Of a stretch of 11,746 nucleotides of DNA, positions 1 through 5,629 are shown piece after piece (within the stretch, counting starts at the first letter, position 1; each line of letters opens with the position of its first letter). Below the pieces are notes generated by a model. The model was given only the letters and a program-made list of their open reading frames with translations, had not been told where the DNA came from and searched no databases. The stretch is from Candidatus Kerfeldbacteria bacterium (GTDB lineage: Bacteria > Patescibacteriota > Patescibacteriia > SBBC01), in NCBI GenBank assembly GCA_016204645.1, contig JACQKI010000057.1, forward strand, positions 1 through 11,746. The letters are read 5' to 3'. Both the position numbers and the translations under genes were made by a program.

Positions 1-1060
1 CGTCTCCGGCAGCGGTGACGTTGGTGCCGTGGCTAGCCCGGATGTCGATGGCCGGGTGCTCGAAAATCTTTCGGAACGGGTAGGTTGGATCATGAAAGTA
101 CGCGGTGATGCCGCGGCTCGGGTCGACTGGCCAGGCCAGCTGCCCTGGTTTGAGCAGCGTGATGGTTTCTCCCCGATCGGTCAGCCGCTGGTTGACCTGG
201 TCGATCAGCAACGTGATTTCGCTGTCGACGGCCGAAGCCTGACCGCGCAGCTCGCCGAGCAGCGATTGGTACTTCTGTTCTGAATCCTTGGTAGCGTCAA
301 GCAAGTTGGTCTTGTAGCGCTCTTGGTCGACCAACCTGGTTTGGGTTTCTTCGAGCGACTGACGGGTGGCGTCGAGGTCAGCCCGTCGTCCGGCCAGCAC
401 GGCCTGAGCGCTGTCAAGTTGCCGCTTGACCTCGAGCACCTCGGCTAACCGACCCTCAATCGAGCTGGACAGGGCGAACAGCTGGTTTACCCGGGCGAAA
501 AACCCGGAGAACGATTGCTCCTGCACCACCATTTCCAGGTGGCTAACCTGATCAGATTGGTAGAGCTCCCGCAGCAGCTGGCTGAGCTCGGTGCGACGCT
601 CGGCGATTTCGCGCTCGCGGCTGACGATTTCGCGCTCGACCTTCTGAATTTCCAGCTGCAGCTTTTCCAGCTGCGTCTGGTTGAGCTCGATTTCGGTCGC
701 GGTGTTGTCAATCGACTCCGACAGCTGGCTAACCTCGTCCTGGAGCGTGGCGCGCTGGTCTTGCTGCTGCTCGAGTCGGCGTTCGTAAATGGCGGTCTGC
801 TGCTTCAGGGTGTCTACCTTAGCCCGCTTTTCTTCGATCTGCTGCTCGAGCTGATCAATCGCCACCTGTTCGGCGGCGTCGGCAGCCGGATCTTCGGACA
901 CCGGATTGGAATTCGCGTTCTGATTGACGTTGGCATTGGTGTTTGTCTGGGCTGCAGCCGCGACCGCTAGTAACGCCACAAACGTACCTACCCCCGCCAC
1001 GAGGAAGGCTTGAAGTTTCGCGTTTATGTTAGGGGTATTAGGCTTGATGTTTATCTTCAT
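1..1060 (-). CDS. Coiled-coil M23 peptidoglycan hydrolase (EnvC/NlpD-like), 3' end cut by window
   Basis: The first 353 residues are present; the gene continues beyond the left edge. Residues about 16-37 form a hydrophobic signal or signal-anchor segment ending in an Ala run. A low-complexity Asn/Thr-rich linker follows (about 39-52, NTNANVNQNANSN). Residues about 62-305 are a long Glu/Gln/Leu/Arg-rich region with heptad character, read as coiled coil. From about residue 316 (WPVDPSRGITAYF) the fold matches the start of a lysostaphin-type M23 domain, with the zinc-ligand pair H335 and D339 in HPAIDIRASHG. The remaining catalytic residues lie outside the window. Family knowledge: such proteins cut peptidoglycan cross-links, or activate amidases, at the cell surface during division. 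The ATG at 1060 is chosen because an extended -10 promoter lies 12 nt upstream and no Shine-Dalgarno is seen. It lies downstream of gltX on the same strand but appears separately promoted. An EnvC-like activator rather than an active enzyme cannot be excluded. Confidence 0.88.
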   Translation of the reverse strand, partial: MKINIKPNTPNINAKLQAFLVAGVGTFVALLAVAAAAQTNTNANVNQNANSNPVSEDPAADAAEQVAIDQLEQQIEEKRAKVDTLKQQTAIYERRLEQQQDQRATLQDEVSQLSESIDNTATEIELNQTQLEKLQLEIQKVEREIVSREREIAERRTELSQLLRELYQSDQVSHLEMVVQEQSFSGFFARVNQLFALSSSIEGRLAEVLEVKRQLDSAQAVLAGRRADLDATRQSLEETQTRLVDQERYKTNLLDATKDSEQKYQSLLGELRGQASAVDSEITLLIDQVNQRLTDRGETITLLKPGQLAWPVDPSRGITAYFHDPTYPFRKIFEHPAIDIRASHGTNVTAAGD

Positions 1061-1072
1061 GATGGCGGCATG

Positions 1073-1102
1073 AGTATAGCATACTCTGACCGCTAAAATC
1101 AA
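1073..1102 (-). promoter_or_regulatory. Extended -10 promoter of the M23 hydrolase gene
   Basis: On the minus strand, TTGATT (1102-1097) is followed after 18 nt by TATACT (1078-1073), with the extended motif TGC immediately before the -10. The -10 ends 12 nt before the ATG at 1060, so the predicted transcript begins about 5 nt before the start codon and has no room for a Shine-Dalgarno. The -35 overlaps the stop codon of gltX (1101-1099), so gltX transcripts probably read through this promoter. Confidence 0.65.
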
Positions 1103-2577
1103 GGTCCGGGTACTGCCAGCGATGTTACTCGACGCAGACTTTCGGACTTGCCGAGCAAGGCCAGTAGATCAAACACGTCCGGGCTGGCTCGGCGCAATGT
1201 CAGCGCCACCCGCAGCGGCCACAAGACCTCGACGTTTTTTTTACCCGCAGCCGCAATCGCTTCCAGCATCGCCGTTTTCAGGGCCTTTAATTCCCAGGGT
1301 TGAGAAAATACGGCCAGCCAATCAACGCTCCAGTTAAGCGCCGCCCGAGCACCCTCGACCGTCCCCTGCTTGGGGACGAGCAAGCTGCGGTCGAAGGTTG
1401 CAGCTTCTCGGTCCCAGACAGCGGTAAAAACAAAATTGATCAAGTCGTCAATCTCGCTCAAACGCTTGATACGATCGTGCACCAAGCTCAAGGCCTGCCG
1501 CAGCCAAGTCTGATCCTGCGCTTCGTCAGCTCCCTCAGGTATGTGCCAAAACGGGCCGACACGTTCGAGTAATTTCTCCAATGGCAGCTGCCGAATGTAA
1601 ACCCCATTCAACCAGTCGAGCTTGGTCTGATCGAAAATCGCGCCGGACGGATTGACGCCTCCCAAGCGAAACTGCTTGAGGATTTCAGCCTCAGACAAAA
1701 CCTCGTCATCCCCTTTCGGGTGCCAGCCCATCAAGACTAAAAAGTTACGCATGGCTTCGGGCAGGTACCCCTGATCGCGGAACCACAGGGCGGAGGTGGC
1801 GCCGTGCCGCTTGGAAAGCTTTTTTCGGTCCGCCCCTAAGAGCTGCGGCAGGTGCGCGTACTGCGGGGGTTGCCAGCCAAAAGCGCGGTGTAAAAACAGG
1901 TGCTTCGGCACTGACGGCAACCACTCTTCCGCCCGGATGACGTGCGAAATCTCCATCCAGTGGTCGTCGACGACAGCGGCCAGGTGGTAGGTTGGGAAAC
2001 CGTCGCTTTTCAACAGCACGCTGTCATCGAGCTGATCGTACTGAAACGTGACGCGACCGCGAATTACGTCATCGTGTTCAACCGCTCCCGCGGCCGGCAG
2101 GTTCATCCTGATGACCGTCGGCTCGTGAGCTGCCAATCGTCGCTGGACTTCATCAAAAGACAGCTTGGCGCAGTGCTTGTCGTAACGCGGCGCGTGCTTG
2201 GCTGCCAGCTGGGCGGCCCGCAGCTGATCGAGGCGTGCGACCGAGCAGAAACAGTAGTAGGCACTCCCCTGCTCCACCAGTTGCCGGGCATGTCGCTGGT
2301 GCAGCTCACGACGTTGGCTCTGAACGTATGGGCCGAACGACCCACCCTGCTCTGGACCCTCATCAGGCGTCAGTCCGTACCAAGCCAAGGCGTCGTAAAT
2401 ATTTTGAACAGCATCAGGAACTAAACGATTTTGGTCGGTATCTTCAAGGCGTAAGACAAACACGCCGCCGTGCTGCTTGGCAAACATGCGATTAAACACA
2501 GCCACCCAGATGCTGCCGATGTGCGGGTCGCCGGTCGGCGAAGGCGCAAAGCGAACCCGGACGGTGGGCTTAGGCAT
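1099..2577 (-). CDS. gltX: Glutamyl-tRNA synthetase
   Basis: Class I aminoacyl-tRNA synthetase of 492 residues, normal for bacterial GluRS, which charges tRNA(Glu) with glutamate using ATP in the cytoplasm. Visible signatures are FAPSPTGDPHIG at residues 10-21 (HIGH motif, HIGS at 19-22), LRLEDTDQNR at 42-51, the block KSDGFPTYHLAAVVDDH at 190-206 and KLSKR at 253-257 (KMSKS equivalent). The zinc-finger region keeps C109-x-C111 and C136, but the position of the fourth ligand (His in E. coli) is K138, so zinc is probably not bound, as in many bacterial GluRS. VIRAEEW has Ala where Gly is usual. The ATG at 2577 is chosen because family homology starts there; the longer open frame upstream lies inside the preceding gene. 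It overlaps that gene by 8 nt, with AGGAG at 2592-2588, 10 nt before the ATG. Whether it also charges tRNA(Gln) cannot be decided here. Confidence 0.97.
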   Translation of the reverse strand: MPKPTVRVRFAPSPTGDPHIGSIWVAVFNRMFAKQHGGVFVLRLEDTDQNRLVPDAVQNIYDALAWYGLTPDEGPEQGGSFGPYVQSQRRELHQRHARQLVEQGSAYYCFCSVARLDQLRAAQLAAKHAPRYDKHCAKLSFDEVQRRLAAHEPTVIRMNLPAAGAVEHDDVIRGRVTFQYDQLDDSVLLKSDGFPTYHLAAVVDDHWMEISHVIRAEEWLPSVPKHLFLHRAFGWQPPQYAHLPQLLGADRKKLSKRHGATSALWFRDQGYLPEAMRNFLVLMGWHPKGDDEVLSEAEILKQFRLGGVNPSGAIFDQTKLDWLNGVYIRQLPLEKLLERVGPFWHIPEGADEAQDQTWLRQALSLVHDRIKRLSEIDDLINFVFTAVWDREAATFDRSLLVPKQGTVEGARAALNWSVDWLAVFSQPWELKALKTAMLEAIAAAGKKNVEVLWPLRVALTLRRASPDVFDLLALLGKSESLRRVTSLAVPGP

Positions 2578-3319
2578 GACGCCAGCGCTCCTGCAATACA
2601 GCGACCGGAAACCGTACCACGGCAGTGATGATTCGCTGCCAGCGCTGCGGCTGCCGCAGCAAGCGCCACAGCCACTCGAAACCCAAGACCCGCAGGGGCT
2701 TAGGCGCGCGTCGAACAACACCCGCCAGGTAATCGAAGGCGCCGCCCACGCCGACCGCCACGGCCACGCGGCCGAGCTGCGATCGGTGACGATCAATCCA
2801 CAGCTCTTGCTCAGGCGCTCCCAGACCGACGAACAGCAGGTCTGGCTGGGCACGGCGAATCCTCCAGGTGACGACCCGATCAGGCAACCGCCACCGCCCG
2901 CGCCAGCCGCTCTCCGCTCCCACCAGCCTCAGGCCGGGATAGGCTCGGACCGCCTGGTGCGCCGCGTGCTCGATCGCGCCCGGGCGCAAGCAGCCGAAGA
3001 AGTAGACACGCCAGCCAGCCTCGGCGGCGCGGACCAGCAAGGTTTGCATAAAATCAGTTCCGGCGACGCGGTGCAGCGCTGGCAATCCCAACACCCGCGC
3101 GGCCAAAATTACGCCCATGCCATCGGGCAGCGACAAAGCTGACCGTCGCAGAACCGCGGCAAACGGCTGATGGCGACGAGCCAGCATTACAAACTCTGGG
3201 CCAGGCGTGACCACGTGGCAAAAACGGCCGCTGATGAGCGCCTGCTCAGCCTGGGCCAAGGCCTGCGGCAGGGTAACTGCGTCGAACGGAACGTTGAGGA
3301 TGGTCGGTCGAGTATCCAT
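2570..3319 (-). CDS. WecG/TagA/CpsF family glycosyltransferase (GT26)
   Basis: A 249-residue protein of the WecG/TagA/CpsF family, whose members transfer N-acetylmannosamine-type sugars to undecaprenyl-linked acceptors for teichoic acid, common antigen or capsule-like polymers at the inner membrane face. Visible motifs are T38 in VVTPGPEFVMLARR, D66 in SLPDGMGV (the likely general base by analogy with TagA), GTDFMQTLL at 87-95, RVYFFG at 104-109, PDLLFVGLGAPEQELWI at 159-175 with Q171, and VGVGGAFDYLAG at 189-200. The Arg/aromatic-rich C-terminus (RAPKPLRVLGFEWLWRLL onward) matches the membrane-associating tail of the family. The usual TPNPE motif reads TPGPE here. The ATG at 3319 is preferred over the adjacent in-frame TTG at 3322. 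It is the first gene of the leftward unit and is divergent from the secreted protein gene at 3379. The actual sugar donor cannot be told from sequence. Confidence 0.93.
   Translation of the reverse strand: MDTRPTILNVPFDAVTLPQALAQAEQALISGRFCHVVTPGPEFVMLARRHQPFAAVLRRSALSLPDGMGVILAARVLGLPALHRVAGTDFMQTLLVRAAEAGWRVYFFGCLRPGAIEHAAHQAVRAYPGLRLVGAESGWRGRWRLPDRVVTWRIRRAQPDLLFVGLGAPEQELWIDRHRSQLGRVAVAVGVGGAFDYLAGVVRRAPKPLRVLGFEWLWRLLRQPQRWQRIITAVVRFPVAVLQERWRHA
2588..2592 (-). promoter_or_regulatory. Ribosome binding site of gltX inside the WecG-like gene
   Basis: AGGAG on the minus strand, 10 nt upstream of the ATG at 2577 and inside the last codons of the upstream glycosyltransferase gene. It supports the 2577 start. 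Together with the 8-nt gene overlap it suggests translational coupling. Confidence 0.5.
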
Positions 3320-3324
3320 CAAAC

Positions 3325-3339
3325 CGAGCTGTCAGCTCG
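3325..3339 (-). promoter_or_regulatory. Small hairpin at the predicted 5' end of the WecG-like mRNA
   Basis: CGAGCT-GAC-AGCTCG (read on the minus strand) forms a perfect 6-bp stem with a 3-nt loop. It starts about 7 nt downstream of the leftward -10 box and ends 5 nt before the ATG. The predicted transcript therefore begins with this stem, which could stabilise the 5' end or act as a DNA operator. Function is inferred only. Confidence 0.4.
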
Positions 3340-3341
3340 AC

Positions 3342-3370
3342 TTGTAGTATACCACGAAATACGGTATACT
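3342..3370 (+). promoter_or_regulatory. Rightward promoter of the secreted protein gene, near-leaderless
   Basis: TTGTAG (3342-3347), 17 nt spacer, TATACT (3365-3370). The -10 ends 8 nt before the ATG at 3379, so transcription should begin at or within about 2 nt of the start codon. No Shine-Dalgarno is present in GAGCTGAC. The -35 overlaps the leftward -10 box, so polymerase binding in the two directions should be mutually exclusive. Confidence 0.65.
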
Positions 3371-3374
3371 GAGC
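3346..3374 (-). promoter_or_regulatory. Leftward promoter (WecG-like/gltX unit)
   Basis: TATACT on the minus strand (3351-3346) is preceded by GG and identical over 8 nt (GGTATACT) to the rightward -10 region. The expected -35 position (about 3374-3369) reads GCTCAG, a poor match, so recognition would rest on the -10 or on an activator. The predicted start of transcription is near 3339, leaving a leader of about 20 nt. Confidence 0.45.
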
Positions 3375-3378
3375 TGAC

Positions 3379-4824
3379 ATGCGACGTTCGCGTCCGCGCC
3401 CGACAGCATCGAGCACGCGCTTCCGAGCACGGGTTTGGGTTTGGCCGCTGGTCATCTTCCTGACCGCGACGCCGCTGGCGCCGGCTCGAGCGCTGAGCAA
3501 CAACCTGATCATTGCCGACCATGACCTGCTCGACAGTGATTCGATGAGCGCTGCCCGCGTCCAGCAGTTCTTAGCGAACCGCGGAGGCTTTTTGAGCAGG
3601 TACGAACTCGATTTCGAGGGTACGCGCCATCGCGCCTCCGACGTGATCGTGACCGTCGCGCGCCGCTACGGTCTCAATCCAAAATTTTTTTTGACGCTCC
3701 TCGAAAAGGAGCAGAGCTTAATCAGCGACGCCGCCCCGACCCAGCACCAGCTCGACTACGCGCTCGGCTACGGCTGCCCGTCGTCCTGCAGCCCGGCCTA
3801 CCGAGGCTTCGGCACCCAGCTCAGCGCCGCCGCCCGTCGGATCACTGAAGATTACCTGCCAGCCTTGCGGCAGCGCGGCCAGTTCAACGGCTGGGGACCG
3901 GGCATCACCAAAACGACGATCGACGGCATCGCGGTCACGCCGGCCAACCTGGCAACCGCCGTACTGTATGTGTACAACCCGTACGTCGGAAAGTACGGTG
4001 GCGGCGACCAGCGCTGGGGCGCCAACTCGTTATTCCAGCTGCTCTGGATACGCTGGTTCACCCGCAAGTACCCGGACGGTGCGCTGCTGCGCGTCCGCGG
4101 CGATAAAGGCATTTGGCTCATCCGCCACGGCCAGCGCCTGCCCTTCACTTCCCGGTCGGCCTTCGTTGCCAACTACGACCCGGCTAAGGTTATAACGGTT
4201 GAACGCGACGAAATTGATACCTACGACGTCGGACCGGCGATCAAGTACCCTGAGCCGAGCTTGCTGCAGGTTACGCCGGGTGGCGGCGTCTACCTGCTGG
4301 TGAATGGTGAGCGGCGCCCGATTGCATCGCGCGAAGTCCTGCGCAGCCTCGGTTACAATCCCGAAGAAATCATTCGTGGCGTCAAGGAACGAGAACTAGC
4401 CGCGTACCCCAAGGGCCAGGCCGTGACTGAAGCCGACGTCTACCCGACGGGGCGGCTGCTCAAATCCCGGACGTCTGGCGGCGTCGTCTTTGTCGACGCG
4501 CAAGGATTCCGACACCCGATTTACGCCCGCGAAATTTTTCGATCACAGTTCCACGGACAGGTTGCCCAGCTGGCGCACGATCAAGCCATCACTGCCTTGC
4601 CAGCCGGTGATCCAATTAAGTTCCGGGACGGCGAGCTGGTCGCCTCGCGCACCGAACGGAAAGTCTACTTCATTTCCAACGGTACGCGGCGCCTTGTCCC
4701 CGACGTCGAAACCTTCCGTGAGCTGGGACTTAAATCAAAAAACATCGTCTGGACCAACGACCGAGCCCTCAGCCTGCATCCGCTCGGCGAACCACTCAGC
4801 GACGTAGCCACTAACGGAGGTTAG
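3379..4824 (+). CDS. Secreted lysozyme-like/hemagglutinin-like protein with four C-terminal repeats
   Basis: 481 residues. An Arg-rich N-terminus is followed by a hydrophobic segment (about 19-38) ending PLAPARA, a plausible signal peptidase site after A38. Residues about 41-230 resemble the hemagglutinin/lysozyme-like domain seen in actinobacterial and CPR secreted proteins: NPKFFLTLLEKEQSLI, LDYALGYGCPSSC, RGFGTQLSAAARRI and ATAVLYVYNPYVG. Two close Cys in GCPSSC may form a disulfide. The Glu residues of LEKEQSLI are candidate catalytic residues, but activity is not demonstrated. Residues 233-291, 292-356, 357-416 and 417-475 are four diverged repeats of about 60 residues with the pattern G-x-LL...G-V-Y-x-x-x-x-G-x-R-R-P-I, likely a beta-rich wall- or ligand-binding array. 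The ATG is fixed by the promoter 8 nt upstream. It is first in the rightward operon; the next gene starts 3 nt after its stop. A pure adhesin role is the main alternative. Confidence 0.85.
   Translation: MRRSRPRPTASSTRFRARVWVWPLVIFLTATPLAPARALSNNLIIADHDLLDSDSMSAARVQQFLANRGGFLSRYELDFEGTRHRASDVIVTVARRYGLNPKFFLTLLEKEQSLISDAAPTQHQLDYALGYGCPSSCSPAYRGFGTQLSAAARRITEDYLPALRQRGQFNGWGPGITKTTIDGIAVTPANLATAVLYVYNPYVGKYGGGDQRWGANSLFQLLWIRWFTRKYPDGALLRVRGDKGIWLIRHGQRLPFTSRSAFVANYDPAKVITVERDEIDTYDVGPAIKYPEPSLLQVTPGGGVYLLVNGERRPIASREVLRSLGYNPEEIIRGVKERELAAYPKGQAVTEADVYPTGRLLKSRTSGGVVFVDAQGFRHPIYAREIFRSQFHGQVAQLAHDQAITALPAGDPIKFRDGELVASRTERKVYFISNGTRRLVPDVETFRELGLKSKNIVWTNDRALSLHPLGEPLSDVATNGG
4816..4820 (+). 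promoter_or_regulatory. Strong Shine-Dalgarno of the LigB/MEMO-like gene
   Basis: GGAGG lies 7 nt before the ATG at 4828 and inside the final codons of the upstream gene. It is the best Shine-Dalgarno seen in the window and contrasts with the leaderless-type starts at promoter-proximal genes. Confidence 0.7.
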
Positions 4825-4827
4825 CCC

Positions 4828-5625
4828 ATGCCCCTGGTCGGCGCTGCTATCGCTCCGCACTCGCCCCTGCTCTGGCCAACGATCGGCAAAGCGTACCAGG
4901 CGCAGGTGAAAAAAACCGGCCGTGCGCTCGCCTCCCTGGCCCAAGAACTGTACGCACTGCGGCCGCAGGTCATCGTCGTCTTGCACCCGCACGGCCCATC
5001 TCACCCGGGCGCTTTCGTCCTGAACGTGGCTGAGAAGCTGACGGTCAACCTTGCCGAATTCGGCGACCTCGTCACGACTGCCGCCTGGCGCGGTTCGCCG
5101 TCACTCGGCCACCGCATCCAAGAGCGCGCCGAAGACCACGGTTTTCCGGTCAAGCTGCTGTACGAATCGACCGCCAGCTACGACGCAGCCATTCCGCTCC
5201 TGACGCTGCCGCAGCACATCAGCACGGCCAGCATCCTGCCGATCGGTTCAGCCAACCTCGATCCGCAGGCCCACGTCCACTGGGGCTCGCTCCTGGCCGA
5301 AGAGTTCCACCACTCGCGCGAACGGGTCGTGGTGCTGGCCAGCGCCGAGCTCTCGCACCATGCTTCGGCCGCCGCGCCAGGCGGCCTGCGCCCGGAAGGA
5401 TCTGCTTTTGACTCGGCCGTGCTTAAAGCGGTCGCCAAACAAACCTTCAACCAGCAGCTGCTGAAGATTGATCCGACCACGGTCGAGCTGGCCGAAGCCT
5501 GCGGCTACCGGCCCTTGCTGATCTTGGCGGGAATCATCAAGCGCCAGCGCACCGTGGTCCGGCGGCTTTCGTACGAGCACCCCTTTGGCATCGGCCTCGC
5601 AGTGGCTACCATCCACTTGGCCTAA
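4828..5625 (+). CDS. LigB/MEMO-type (class III extradiol dioxygenase superfamily) protein
   Basis: 265 residues covering the whole LigB/MEMO fold. Signatures: IAPHSPLL at 8-15 with H11 as first candidate metal ligand, VVLHPHGPSHPG at 50-61 (H53, H55, H59), ASAELSHHAS at 171-180 (H177), ELAEACGYRPLLILAG at 220-235 (E223) and YEHPFGIGLAVA at 249-260. The spread of His and Glu residues matches a mononuclear-metal pocket, so an active metalloprotein is plausible. No aromatic-degradation genes are nearby, so ring cleavage is not supported by context. The family also includes MEMO and the AmmeMemoRadiSam B proteins of unsettled biochemical role, and neither AMMECR1 nor a radical SAM partner is visible here. 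Spacing (3 nt after the preceding gene, next gene 4 nt after its stop) places it within an operon with a secreted cell-wall protein and priA. Substrate unknown. Confidence 0.8.
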   Translation: MPLVGAAIAPHSPLLWPTIGKAYQAQVKKTGRALASLAQELYALRPQVIVVLHPHGPSHPGAFVLNVAEKLTVNLAEFGDLVTTAAWRGSPSLGHRIQERAEDHGFPVKLLYESTASYDAAIPLLTLPQHISTASILPIGSANLDPQAHVHWGSLLAEEFHHSRERVVVLASAELSHHASAAAPGGLRPEGSAFDSAVLKAVAKQTFNQQLLKIDPTTVELAEACGYRPLLILAGIIKRQRTVVRRLSYEHPFGIGLAVATIHLA

Positions 5626-5629
5626 GGTA

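Larger units (their letters stand above)
3331..3378. repeat. Nested inverted repeats in the divergent promoter region
   Basis: Inner arms AGTATACC (3346-3353) and GGTATACT (3363-3370) are perfect 8-nt inverted repeats separated by 9 nt, and they contain the two opposed -10 boxes. Outer arms GTCAGCTC (3331-3338) and GAGCTGAC (3371-3378) are a second perfect 8-nt pair, each downstream of one -10 box. The outer arms are offset (7 nt from the inner arm on the left, 0 on the right), so this is not one continuous palindrome. Confidence 0.75.

Noticed and set aside
515..970. Leucine-rich 151-codon open frame on the plus strand.
   Set aside because: It is the antisense shadow of the M23 coiled-coil region; its Leu/Gln richness mirrors the Glu/Gln-rich heptads.
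2578..2853. N-terminal extension of gltX by about 92 residues from an upstream start.
   Set aside because: The extension lies wholly within the WecG-like gene in another frame, is Cys/Ser/Arg-rich with no family similarity, and GluRS homology starts exactly at MPKPTVRVRFAPSP.
2477..3142. 221-codon open frame on the plus strand opposite the WecG-like gene.
   Set aside because: Antisense shadow in GC-rich DNA; Gln/Pro/Arg-rich with no recognisable domain, while the minus strand carries clear family motifs.
5585..5629. Upstream ATG for the PriA-like protein.
   Set aside because: The 15 extra residues lie inside the LigB/MEMO-like gene and do not resemble PriA; homology starts at the 5630 ATG.
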